From assembly GCA_021778975.1 (NCBI GenBank), contig JAJYBO010000011.1, forward strand, positions 1 through 23,830: DNA of 23,830 nt, read 5' to 3'. The notes below the pieces were generated by a model. The model was not told where the DNA came from. It saw nothing but the letters and a program-made list of their open reading frames with translations, and ran no database searches. A program made the translations under genes and the position numbers. Positions 16,085 through 23,830 of the stretch are shown in pieces (within the stretch, counting starts at the first letter, position 1; every line of letters starts with the position of its first letter). This DNA comes from Deltaproteobacteria bacterium (GTDB taxonomy: Bacteria; Desulfobacterota; Desulfobacteria; Desulfobacterales; Desulfatirhabdiaceae).

Positions 16085-18673
16085 TTACGAAGCCGTCTCA
16101 AAGAGTGATGCAGGCGGCAGTTTCACGATTCTGGCCGTTTTGACGGCCTCTTCCGAAAGAGCGAAGACAGCGTTCAGCACTTCGGCGGGCCTCAGCGTTA
16201 CCGGAAGTCCGGAGCGGATTGTCAGAAAAAGGCGGTTTTCTCCGGTAAGCTTCATTTCCCCGACATGGGCTTTCAGATCCACCAGGGTCATGCCGCCGCT
16301 CCGAATCCGGGGAACGACACATTCGGTGCTGCTTATAAAAGCTGCAAGTTTTTCTGAATCAAAATCGCCCGTTTTCAGGTGTATCTCATATCGGATATCG
16401 TCGTGTGTCAGCGCTTTTTGAGAGGACGCCAGTTCCCATCGGGTAATTCGTATCCCTTCCGGAAGCCTCTGATTCAGCTTTTCCATCATGTCCCGGCTGG
16501 ATGTTAGCGGCGTCACGGATACCGTGCAGATTTCATGAAGGCTTTCCATACCAACAGGGAGTGGGTCATCAAACGATATTCTGGGTTTGGGATGAAATCC
16601 GCCGGAAAATTCAATCGGGATACCAGCTCTCCGGAACGCCCGGAACATGATGCTGGCCAGCTCGAGGTGCCCAAAAACCCGTGCGGGTCCGGTTTTGGAA
16701 TATGAGATGCGGTACCGCACCGGAGGCGAGGCTGACCGGGAGGATGTCTGCGCCGCCGACGGATCCGGCGTTTCAAAAAGATTGACGGATGGCGTCCCTT
16801 CAGACGCCGTATCCTGTGACGATGATGCTGCAAACACAACGGGCTGAACGGTGCTGAAATCGCAAACCCCGCAAACCTGGCAGTCTCCCCATCGGCAATC
16901 GGGCGTCGTCGCTTCGTGCAGCGCGTTTTCCCATTCGGATTTCAGATAGCCCTGCGTGACGCGGGAGTGAATGTGATCCCAGGGAAGGGGTTCCGACATG
17001 CTCCGGGAGCGGGTGGTGTAAAACCCAATATCGGTTCCGGTAGTTTCCAGCGCCTGCCGCCATTTTTCCATATTGAAATGATCACTCCAGCCATCCAGCC
17101 GGCAGCCGTTTTCATACGCCGCGATCAGCAGTTTTGTGAGTCTGCGGTCGCCTCTGGCCCACAGCCCTTCCATCAGCCCTGTTTCCGGATGCTGCCACTT
17201 GAACTGCACATCCGAATAATTGAGTTTTTCTTTCAGGTGATAGATGGTTTCTTTCGATGCCTCCAGCGTCAGTTGCGATGTCCACTGAAACGGCGTGTGG
17301 GGTTTGGGAATGAATGTGTTCACGCTGACGTTGAGCTGATTTTTATGGCCTTTCATGCCTTTAGACTTCTGTACCTTCAGCCTGCGAAGTTGCTGCACCA
17401 GGTCTATCATGGCCGCGATATCGGCGTCTGTTTCCGTCGGCAGTCCGATCATGAAATAGAGTTTGATCACCTGCCATCCCAGAGAAAACGCGTTCTGAAC
17501 CGTGGCGGCAATATCGTCCTGGGTGATGTTTTTGTTGATGACATTCCGCAGGCGCTGGCTTCCGGCCTCAGGGGCGATGGTGAAACCGGTTTTCCGAACT
17601 TTCCGTATCTGGGCCATCAGGTCGGGGCTTAGAGCGCCGGCCCGAAACGACGGCAACGATACCGCAATGTGATCCGGCGCGCACCGGGACATCAGCCGGG
17701 ACATCAATTCCGATAATTGACAATAATCTCCGGTGCTGAGCGAGAGCAGTGACAGCTCGTCATAGCCGGTCGCCGCCAGGGCGGCCGTCGTCTGCCGCAT
17801 CAACGTCTCGACGGAACGTTCCCGAACCGGACGGTAAATCATTCCGGCCTGACAGAAGCGGCATCCCCGCGAGCATCCCCGGGACACCTCCAGTCGGAGC
17901 CTGTCATGCACCGGACGGCCATACGGAACGACGGGGGTGTCGGGGAATGCGGCGGCATTCAGATCCGGAACAATGGCCCGACGCACGCTATCGTAATCCG
18001 CATAGCGGGGAATTAACGTCTGAAAACCGTCCGCCGAACAGGCCGGCTCGAAAAACGAGGGGATATACACCCCTTCGATCCGGCGCCAGGCATTCAGAAG
18101 CGCGATTTTATCCTTTCCGCCATCTTCCTTCCAGGCCATCCAGGAAGCCGCCATGTCCAGGATAACGGTTTCGCCGTCGCCGATGACCATGGCATCGAAA
18201 ATATCCGCCACCGGTTCTGGATTGCAGGTGCAGGGACCACCGGCGATAAGGAAGGGAAAGGACGTATCCCTGTCTTTGGCTAAAAATGGAATTCCGGCCA
18301 GATCCAGTATGGTCAGGATGCTGGTGTAGTTCAGCTCGTACAGCAGGCTGAATCCGACAATGTCGAATTGCGCCAGAGGGCGCTGGGATTCCAGAGAACC
18401 GAGCGGCAGGCCGGTGCTTCTGAGGCGCGCTTCCATGTCCGTATCCGGCGCATATATCCGTTCGGCGGCGATGTTTTTTTGCTGGTTCAGCAGATGATAG
18501 AGAATCTGAAGCCCGAAGTGGGAGGTGCCGATGCTGTATAAATCCGGAAAAGCCAGCGCAATGGAAAGCGCCACGGAGGCGGGGTCTTTTTTCACGGCGT
18601 TGACTTCAGAGCCGATATACTGGCTCGGCGATGTCACAAGGGGCAGAATGTCCTGAATGTCGAGATAATTCAT
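16085..18673 (-). CDS. TIGR03960-family B12-binding-like radical SAM protein fused to DUF2344
   Basis: This 862-residue protein begins MNYLDIQDILPLV, with a cobalamin-binding-like N-terminal region (about 30-230) that lacks an obvious DxHxxG corrinoid motif. A radical SAM domain follows with the 4Fe-4S triad Cys267-x3-Cys271-x2-Cys274 in GCSRGCRFCQAG. A second cysteine cluster (593, 598, 601, 604; CRWGDCQVCGVC) may hold another metal or Fe-S site. The C-terminal part (about 650-850) is DUF2344, recognised by RYRISYSKTGPARVFGHLE and GGFHPKPRISF. The family's reaction is not known to me; it is often found near ribonuclease G and ribosomal protein genes, which are absent here. ATG 18673 is chosen over 18691, because the upstream codons lie inside a gene remnant and the family opens at MNYLD. 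It converges with the glycosyltransferase gene. Confidence 0.92.
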   Translation of the reverse strand: MNYLDIQDILPLVTSPSQYIGSEVNAVKKDPASVALSIALAFPDLYSIGTSHFGLQILYHLLNQQKNIAAERIYAPDTDMEARLRSTGLPLGSLESQRPLAQFDIVGFSLLYELNYTSILTILDLAGIPFLAKDRDTSFPFLIAGGPCTCNPEPVADIFDAMVIGDGETVILDMAASWMAWKEDGGKDKIALLNAWRRIEGVYIPSFFEPACSADGFQTLIPRYADYDSVRRAIVPDLNAAAFPDTPVVPYGRPVHDRLRLEVSRGCSRGCRFCQAGMIYRPVRERSVETLMRQTTAALAATGYDELSLLSLSTGDYCQLSELMSRLMSRCAPDHIAVSLPSFRAGALSPDLMAQIRKVRKTGFTIAPEAGSQRLRNVINKNITQDDIAATVQNAFSLGWQVIKLYFMIGLPTETDADIAAMIDLVQQLRRLKVQKSKGMKGHKNQLNVSVNTFIPKPHTPFQWTSQLTLEASKETIYHLKEKLNYSDVQFKWQHPETGLMEGLWARGDRRLTKLLIAAYENGCRLDGWSDHFNMEKWRQALETTGTDIGFYTTRSRSMSEPLPWDHIHSRVTQGYLKSEWENALHEATTPDCRWGDCQVCGVCDFSTVQPVVFAASSSQDTASEGTPSVNLFETPDPSAAQTSSRSASPPVRYRISYSKTGPARVFGHLELASIMFRAFRRAGIPIEFSGGFHPKPRISFDDPLPVGMESLHEICTVSVTPLTSSRDMMEKLNQRLPEGIRITRWELASSQKALTHDDIRYEIHLKTGDFDSEKLAAFISSTECVVPRIRSGGMTLVDLKAHVGEMKLTGENRLFLTIRSGLPVTLRPAEVLNAVFALSEEAVKTARIVKLPPASLFETAS

Positions 18674-18693
18674 GATGGTATGTAATTCCATAT

Positions 18694-18729
18694 TTTTTTG
18701 AAAACGGCTTTCAATTCGCTATGAAACAT
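18694..18729 (-). pseudogene. 5' remnant of a second CX5R phosphatase gene
   Basis: On the minus strand, ATG at 18729 reads MFHSELKAVFKKIW, against MFHIQMKAVFRKKW at the start of the intact phosphatase (14335). Nine of fourteen residues are identical and others are conservative. Two 15-base blocks are identical (TGAAAACGGCTTTCA and TGAAACATGGTAGTT), the second including bases upstream of the start codon. The frame stops after 19 codons at 18670, inside the radical SAM start region, and everything downstream of the membrane anchor is gone. Confidence 0.7.
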
Positions 18730-18808
18730 GGTAGTTGTCATCGTATGCGTCGGGAAACGACAGAGCCAGGCGCCTGAAACGCGGCGCGTTGCGGAGATCA
18801 GGTTTTTG

Positions 18809-18858
18809 TATCATGTTAACGCACAGCCTTCATACAGGATTTTTCCCTGAAAAACAAT
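18809..18858 (+). pseudogene. Internal remnant of a second ArnT-like glycosyltransferase gene
   Basis: Read with one compensating base, this segment encodes YHVNAQ-AFIQDFSLKNN, against YHARGMAFIQDFFLKNN at residues 230-247 of the intact glycosyltransferase. A 14-base block is identical (TTCATACAGGATTT), and most other differences from 18829 onward fall in third codon positions. The base is missing in CAG-CC at 18824-18828. Nothing recognisable of the gene lies upstream (18730-18808) or downstream. The 80 bases that follow lead to the acyl-CoA dehydrogenase start and contain a weak promoter-like TTGATG (18874) and CATCAT (18897) pair. Confidence 0.65.
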
Positions 18859-18938
18859 CGGCGACGGCTTCCGTTGATGGAGTGGGTGAAGCATCGCATC
18901 ATTATTGACGACTACCCGATTATCAAGGAGTTCCTCTT

Positions 18939-20792
18939 ATGGCGCAACTGATTGCAGATCGCAGAGATATGGAGTTTGTCCTGTACGAACAACTGAATGC
19001 CGAAGGATTGACCCGGTTTCCCCGATACCGGGAATTCAGTCGGAAGATGTTTGATATGACGATTTCCGAAGCCCGTCAACTGGGGATCAGGGAAATCCTG
19101 CCGACATTTGTCCAGGGCGACAGAGACGGGGTCCGGTTCGAAAATGGCCGTGTCTATGTATCGGAATGTTTCCGGAAAGCGCATCGCTTGTTTGCGGAAG
19201 GTGGATGGATCACCATCAAAGACGATCCGGAGGTGGGCGGGCAGGGATTCCCTCACATGGTGGCGCAGGCGGCCAGTGAATATCTGGTCGGCGCCAATTT
19301 CGCCCTGACGGCTTTTGGAACGCTGGGGCACGGTGCGGGCAAGTTGATCGAGCTGTACGGAACTTCCGAACAGAAGCGAAAATATCTGGACGCCCTGTAT
19401 TCCGGACACTGGGGCGGCACGATGCTTCTGACGGAGCCGTCCGCCGGTTCCGATGTCGGTGCGTTGACCACAACGGCTGTCCGAAACCCCGATGGCGCGT
19501 ACAGCATCACGGGCAATAAAATATTCATCACCAACGGTGAGCAGAATCTGACGGACAACATCATTCATCCCGTGCTGGCGCGGATCGAGGGCGCCCCTGC
19601 CGGCACACGGGGAATCTCGATTTTTCTCGTTCCCAAATTCCGGGTGAATGACGACGGCTCTCTTGGTGAGTTCAACGATGTTGTCTGCACCGGCGTCGAA
19701 GAAAAAATGGGGCTTCACGGCAGCCCGACATGCAGTCTGACGCTGGGGGGCGGGGGGCGGTGCCGGGGTGAGTTGCTGGGCGAGGAAAATCAGGGGATGC
19801 AGATCATGTTTCACATGATGAACGAAGCCCGGCTGGATGTCGGCGCGCAGGCGTTCACCCAGGCTTCCGCCGCGTACCTTTACGCATTGAATTATGCCCG
19901 GCAGCGGCTACAGGGGAAAGATGCCGCCGCCGGTTCGGATGCCGCCCAGTCTCCGATCATCCGTCACCCGGATATCCGCCGCATGCTGATTCAGATGAAA
20001 GCGTATGTCGAGGGTATGAGAAGTTTCGTTTATTACATATCCCGGTGTTTTGATCTGGCCGCCTGCGCCGGTACCTCGGAAGAGGCTTTCCGTCACCGGA
20101 TGCTGATTGAACTTCTGACGCCGGTTGTGAAGACGTATTGCAGCGAACGCGGATTCGATGTCTGCACCCTGGCGGTTCAGATTTACGGCGGATACGGCTT
20201 TACGCGGGAATATCCGGTGGAGCAGCTTCTGAGAGATTGCAAGATCACCTCGATCTATGAAGGCACCAGCGGGATTCAGGCGATGGATCTTTTGGGCAGA
20301 AAGCTCACGATGAAAAACGGAGCGGCGTTTCAGGCGCTTCTGTGCGAAATGGAAACCACAATCGCCAGGGCCGCCGCGATGCCGGAGCTTTCGGATATGG
20401 CCTCTGGGCTGAAGACGGTGGTGGACGGGATGAAAACCGCCGCAGATACCCTGATTCAGTTGATGATGTCCGCTCATTTACTGGAAGCGCTTGCGGCGTC
20501 ACATCCCTTTCTGGAGGTTATGGGAGATGTGATCATGGGGTGGATGCTGCTCTGGCGCGCGGCTGTTGCGGTGCCTGAGTTGCTCAGGATTTCTGGAAGC
20601 GCTTCGGCGGTGGAGGAACTATCCCCTGCGATGGAAAACAACCGCCAGGCAGTGTTCTATGACGGTCAGCTCAAGACGGCGGCTTATTTTATCCACACAC
20701 TGCTTCCGATTACAGAGGGCAAGATCCGTTCATTGATGCGGCGCTCCGATGAGGTTGTCCGGATTCACGAAAATTCTTTTGGCGGCCTGTGA
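18939..20792 (+). CDS. Long-chain-type acyl-CoA dehydrogenase (FadE/DmdC-like, about 600 residues)
   Basis: This 617-residue FAD enzyme is predicted to introduce an alpha,beta double bond into an acyl-CoA, passing electrons to ETF. It has an N-terminal extension, the helical N-domain with the KDDPEVGGQG region, and the beta-domain flavin and substrate motifs MLLTEPSAGSDVG and YSITGNKIFITNGEQ. The C-domain carries QIYGGYGFTREYPVEQLLRD and ITSIYEGTSGIQ, where Glu441 is the likely catalytic base. A further C-terminal helical domain (about 480-617) is typical of the roughly 600-residue subfamily that includes 3-methylmercaptopropionyl-CoA dehydrogenase DmdC; substrate is not determined here. AAGGAG (18925-18930) lies eight bases before the ATG. 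The MFS gene follows after 33 bases and is probably co-transcribed. Confidence 0.93.
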   Translation: MAQLIADRRDMEFVLYEQLNAEGLTRFPRYREFSRKMFDMTISEARQLGIREILPTFVQGDRDGVRFENGRVYVSECFRKAHRLFAEGGWITIKDDPEVGGQGFPHMVAQAASEYLVGANFALTAFGTLGHGAGKLIELYGTSEQKRKYLDALYSGHWGGTMLLTEPSAGSDVGALTTTAVRNPDGAYSITGNKIFITNGEQNLTDNIIHPVLARIEGAPAGTRGISIFLVPKFRVNDDGSLGEFNDVVCTGVEEKMGLHGSPTCSLTLGGGGRCRGELLGEENQGMQIMFHMMNEARLDVGAQAFTQASAAYLYALNYARQRLQGKDAAAGSDAAQSPIIRHPDIRRMLIQMKAYVEGMRSFVYYISRCFDLAACAGTSEEAFRHRMLIELLTPVVKTYCSERGFDVCTLAVQIYGGYGFTREYPVEQLLRDCKITSIYEGTSGIQAMDLLGRKLTMKNGAAFQALLCEMETTIARAAAMPELSDMASGLKTVVDGMKTAADTLIQLMMSAHLLEALAASHPFLEVMGDVIMGWMLLWRAAVAVPELLRISGSASAVEELSPAMENNRQAVFYDGQLKTAAYFIHTLLPITEGKIRSLMRRSDEVVRIHENSFGGL

Positions 20793-20825
20793 CGAAAAAG
20801 GGGGGGCCAGCCTGGTGAAAAGTTT

Positions 20826-22262
20826 ATGACGCCGTATCTTGCAGCGCCGCAAAACAAGTGGAGGACGTTTTTTCTGGTGGCCGTTGCGGTGTTCATGTCC
20901 ACGCTGGATGGCAGCATCGTGAATCTGGCGCTGCCGGTCATCATGAAAGATCTCGGAGAGTCCTTGGCGGCGGTCGGATGGGTGTTGATGGCCTATTTGC
21001 TGACGGTCTCCGCCTTGCTGCTGTCGTTCGGACGTCTGAGTGACATTCTGGGCAGGCGGTGGGTCTATATTCGCGGGTTTGCGCTTTTTACCGCCGGTTC
21101 TCTGGGCTGCGGTCTGGCCGGTTCCGCGGTGGTTCTGATCATGGTGCGGTCTTTTCAGGGGATCGGCGCCGCCATGTTGATGGCGTGCTCCCAGGCCATC
21201 ATTATTGACGCCTTTCCGTCTTCGGAGCGCGGAAAAGCTCTGGGAATTCTGGGAACGGTGGTGGCGGCGGGATTGATGACCGGCCCTGCGCTTGGCGGCG
21301 TGATTCTGGAATATTTTTCGTGGCGGATGATCTTTTTCATCAATGTCCCGATTGGCGCGGCGGCTTCCACGCTGGCGATTTTTCTGCTGCCCCGGGAAGC
21401 GCCGGACACCCTCGACCGATCATCGGCTTTTGACTGGCCTGGCGCCGTGCTGACGGCGGTCTGTTTCGGCGCGTTTCTCATGGCGCCGGGCATGATGCAG
21501 ACCTGGGGATACGCTTCGGTAAGGGCGCTTGGGTGCGTCGGCGTTTTTCTGGGCGCTCTCCTGCTGCTGATCCGGGAGGAACGCCGCAGTGCGGCCCCTC
21601 TGTTCGAGCCGTCGCTTCTGAAAATCCGGATGTTTGTGTGGCCGACGGTTTCCGCCCTCCTGCTCTTTGTCAGCCTGTATGCGGTGCTGTTTCTAATGCC
21701 GTTTTATCTGGTGAATCCAGCGCGATTTTCGATCGCTCATTCGGGATATGTCATGACGATTCCTTTCGGCGTCTTGTCGCTGATGGCGCCGTTTTCCGGC
21801 GCGCTTTCCGACCGGATCGGATCTCGGACGCTCTGCGTTTCCGGCATGGCGGTGTTGACGGCGGCGCTTCTGGCGCTGTCCTGGATGCCGGCGTCCGCAT
21901 CATGCGTCGCTATTGCCTGGCGTCTGGCGCTCGTGGGAGCGGGGACGGGGCTCTTCATCTCTCCGAATACGGCGACCGCCATGAGCGCGGCGCCGTCCAA
22001 CCGCCGGGGCATTGCGTCCAGCACCGGCGCAACGGCCCGAAATATCGGCATGGTGACAGGGGTGGCGCTGTCCACCTGGATATTTGACACCATGTTTCAG
22101 CTTAAAAACGGCGGGCATGCGTTTACATCCTACCAGCCCCACCTGGAGGGGGCTTTCATGGCCTCGTTCCGAAGCGCCATGCTGGCCGCCTGTGTGGCCG
22201 CGGTTGCGGGGCTGTGCGCATCCCTGCCGGGCGACCATTCGGGCAAGGCGCGCAAGTCCTGA
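20826..22262 (+). CDS. MFS transporter, DHA2 (EmrB/QacA) family exporter
   Basis: This 478-residue protein has about fourteen predicted membrane helices, the DHA2 count. Family motifs are visible: FMSTLDGSIVNLALPVI in TM1 (motif D1), GRLSDILGRRWV in the loop between TM2 and TM3 (motif A), and VAAGLMTGPALGGVI in TM5 (motif C, typical of antiporters that export). It probably uses the proton gradient to expel a hydrophobic or toxic compound; the substrate is unknown. The ribosome-binding site before 20826 is weak (GTGAAAAG), which fits coupling to the acyl-CoA dehydrogenase gene 33 bases upstream. It converges with the sensor kinase gene after 74 bases in which I see no clear terminator. Confidence 0.92.
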   Translation: MTPYLAAPQNKWRTFFLVAVAVFMSTLDGSIVNLALPVIMKDLGESLAAVGWVLMAYLLTVSALLLSFGRLSDILGRRWVYIRGFALFTAGSLGCGLAGSAVVLIMVRSFQGIGAAMLMACSQAIIIDAFPSSERGKALGILGTVVAAGLMTGPALGGVILEYFSWRMIFFINVPIGAAASTLAIFLLPREAPDTLDRSSAFDWPGAVLTAVCFGAFLMAPGMMQTWGYASVRALGCVGVFLGALLLLIREERRSAAPLFEPSLLKIRMFVWPTVSALLLFVSLYAVLFLMPFYLVNPARFSIAHSGYVMTIPFGVLSLMAPFSGALSDRIGSRTLCVSGMAVLTAALLALSWMPASASCVAIAWRLALVGAGTGLFISPNTATAMSAAPSNRRGIASSTGATARNIGMVTGVALSTWIFDTMFQLKNGGHAFTSYQPHLEGAFMASFRSAMLAACVAAVAGLCASLPGDHSGKARKS

Positions 22263-22336
22263 GGTGTGAGGCGTACTGTTGGGTGCGTCTCAACGAATGC
22301 AGCGTTGGCGCAGCATGTGGGCATTTGTCGAACCCG

Positions 22337-23830
22337 TCATCTTTGAGGGCCTGGTTCAAGTGGCATGCAAATGGTGAATGCCGCGCCGTCCTCGATGTTG
22401 TGGGCTGTGATAGCGCCGTTCATGTTGTCTTCGATAATCATTTTGGACATGTACAGACCGATGCCGCTGCCCTGTTGTTTGGTGGAGAAATACGGGTCGA
22501 ATATCCGCCCGATAATGTCTTCCGGAATGCCGCCGCCATTATCGCAAACCGTGATGCAGCCTTTGCCGTCACGAACTGTCAGGCTGATCCTCACATGACC
22601 GCCGGACTTTCTGGTGGTATTGATGGCGTCTTTGGCGTTAACCACAAGGTTCAGCAGCACCTGAGAAAATTCATTGGGAAACCCTATCAGTGTGGCGTCC
22701 TCGATCGTGTCGCAGTGGATGGTGATGTTGTTGTTTTTGAAGCTGGCTTCCACCAGGGATATCGCGTTGCGAATTTGTTTCAGGCCGGAAAAGGTGGTGA
22801 TTTTCTTGTCCGGTCTGAAGAAATTGGCAAAATCGGTGATGGTGGAAGACATTTTTTGTACCAGCCGATTGCTGTCGTTCAGCGCTTTTCCCATGTATGC
22901 AGCGTCCAGTTCTTTATAGTCGTAGGCATCCTTGATATTGGCCACAAGAAGCCCCAGCGCGTTCAAGGGCTGGCGCCACTGGTGCGCGATGTTGCCGATC
23001 ATTTCGCCCATGGCCGCCATCCGGCTCTGGTGAATCAATATCTGGTCTTTTTGGCGCAGTTCATCCACCGCTTTCTTCACGCGATCTTCCAGAGAATGGT
23101 TGAGGTCTTCCAGTTGCCGCTGTTTTTCCTGAATCTCGGCTTCCACCCGCCGGCGGTCGGTGATATCTATGCCGATGCCGACGAAACAGGGCTTTTCCTG
23201 AAGGGTTAACAAACTGGCCGTAAGATACATCGGTATTGTGGATCCGTCTTTTTTTTGTAGATTTGTATAAACTTCCCCAAATCCGGTTTTCAGGGTTTTC
23301 TGAACGCCTTCCATAACGGATGCCTGGCTGTTTTCATCCCCTTTGTACCAGTCCAGAAGGGTCATGCGCGACAATTCTTCCGATGAATAGCCTGTCATTT
23401 CTTCATGCCTGCGATTCCAGCGAAGCAGTCGGCCATTGGCGTCATAAAGGTAGAGCATACCGGGGATGCTGTCGAATATGGCGTCGGTCAGTTCCTTTTC
23501 CTGACGGAGTTCCGCATTCGCTTTGCGCTGTTGGGCCTTTGCGGCGTTGCGACCGACGATATAAAGACTGAACACTATGGTAATCACAGCAATGCTTGCG
23601 GCAACCCCAAAAATAACCAGTATGGAATAGGAAGTCCGGTAATCTTTAAGGCTGACAACTTTCCAGAACCGGCTGTTCATATCGGGAATTTCGACGGGCG
23701 CACACGCTACGGAATAGGGGATGCCATCAATTTTTATACATGTTTGAGATACAATGGCAATATCGGGCGCTTCTGTCAGAGGCTGTCTGTCAAACTGTCT
23801 GCTGTTTTGAATGCGATTGTTTTTGGCGCT
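22337..23830 (-). CDS. PAS sensor histidine kinase, N-terminus beyond window edge
   Basis: At least 497 codons are open to the right edge. An ATG at 23680 exists, but the frame continues without a stop for 50 codons upstream (reading IVSQTCIKIDGIPYSVACAP near its end), which looks like the end of an extracytoplasmic sensor domain, so the true start is probably outside. Then come one TM helix (near 23570-23630), a PAS domain (about 23140-23490) with the GIGIDITDRRR end, and a coiled coil. The H-box is GNIAHQWRQPLN (His codon 22982-22984), and the HATPase_c domain has NLVVNAKDAI, DNGGGIPEDI and GSGIGLYMSK. It is a membrane kinase without a receiver domain; no partner regulator is visible within the window. 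Confidence 0.93.
   Translation of the reverse strand, partial: SAKNNRIQNSRQFDRQPLTEAPDIAIVSQTCIKIDGIPYSVACAPVEIPDMNSRFWKVVSLKDYRTSYSILVIFGVAASIAVITIVFSLYIVGRNAAKAQQRKANAELRQEKELTDAIFDSIPGMLYLYDANGRLLRWNRRHEEMTGYSSEELSRMTLLDWYKGDENSQASVMEGVQKTLKTGFGEVYTNLQKKDGSTIPMYLTASLLTLQEKPCFVGIGIDITDRRRVEAEIQEKQRQLEDLNHSLEDRVKKAVDELRQKDQILIHQSRMAAMGEMIGNIAHQWRQPLNALGLLVANIKDAYDYKELDAAYMGKALNDSNRLVQKMSSTITDFANFFRPDKKITTFSGLKQIRNAISLVEASFKNNNITIHCDTIEDATLIGFPNEFSQVLLNLVVNAKDAINTTRKSGGHVRISLTVRDGKGCITVCDNGGGIPEDIIGRIFDPYFSTKQQGSGIGLYMSKMIIEDNMNGAITAHNIEDGAAFTICMPLEPGPQR

Noticed and set aside
18829..18953. Open frame running from the glycosyltransferase remnant into the acyl-CoA dehydrogenase start
   Set aside because: A stop codon lies just upstream, the only internal start is not preceded by a ribosome-binding site, and the frame ends within the next gene; treated as a remnant plus spacer.

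Overview
The window (about 23.8 kb, moderately GC-rich, tightly packed, both strands used) looks like chromosomal DNA of a Gram-negative bacterium, most probably a Desulfobacterota (deltaproteobacterial) sulfate-reducer-type organism of the Desulfobacterales. This assignment is inference. It rests on the mix of very large multi-domain sensor kinases, a TRAP dicarboxylate system, a TIGR03960/DUF2344 radical SAM fusion and a DmdC/FadE-type acyl-CoA dehydrogenase. No rRNA, tRNA, CRISPR array, insertion sequence or phage gene was seen, and no gene-free stretch exceeds 300 bases.

Layout from left to right. (1) The 5' part of guaA (GMP synthase, minus, cut by the window edge) diverges from efp (elongation factor P, plus). 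(2) A minus-strand signalling operon (7734 to 1227) encodes a 1414-residue dCACHE-HAMP-GAF hybrid histidine kinase with three receiver domains, a stand-alone CheB methylesterase, and a REC-DHp-REC-GGDEF diguanylate cyclase that has no kinase catalytic domain of its own. (3) Divergent from it lies a plus-strand TRAP transporter operon, dctP-dctQ-dctM. (4) On the minus strand follow a fused purD-purE purine-biosynthesis gene and an overlapping Sua5/YrdC threonylcarbamoyl-AMP synthase gene. (5) A membrane-anchored CX5R phosphatase (minus) and an ArnT/PMT-type membrane glycosyltransferase (plus) form a divergent pair. (6) A TIGR03960-type radical SAM protein fused to DUF2344 lies on the minus strand. 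(7) A long acyl-CoA dehydrogenase and a DHA2-type MFS exporter form a plus-strand pair. (8) A PAS sensor histidine kinase on the minus strand runs off the right edge.

How the genes may work together. The signalling operon appears to couple an extracellular small-molecule sensor to c-di-GMP synthesis, because its only visible output domains are GGDEF and CheB. Its divergent placement beside the TRAP operon suggests, but does not prove, that sensing and uptake of a carboxylate are linked. guaA and purDE are housekeeping purine genes. The phosphatase/glycosyltransferase pair probably acts on a lipid-linked or envelope glycan.

The least expected structure is at 18694-18858, between the radical SAM gene and the acyl-CoA dehydrogenase gene. 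It holds two short fragments in the same order and orientation as the intact phosphatase/glycosyltransferase pair 4 kb to the left: the first codons of a phosphatase paralogue and an internal ArnT-motif segment carrying a one-base deletion. I read this as the fossil of a duplicated or related locus, now flanking the radical SAM gene as an imperfect direct repeat. Other notable items are the PurD-PurE fusion, the kinase-less DHp/GGDEF protein, a CheB without CheR or its own receiver domain, and a receiver domain with Glu in place of the phosphoacceptor Asp.
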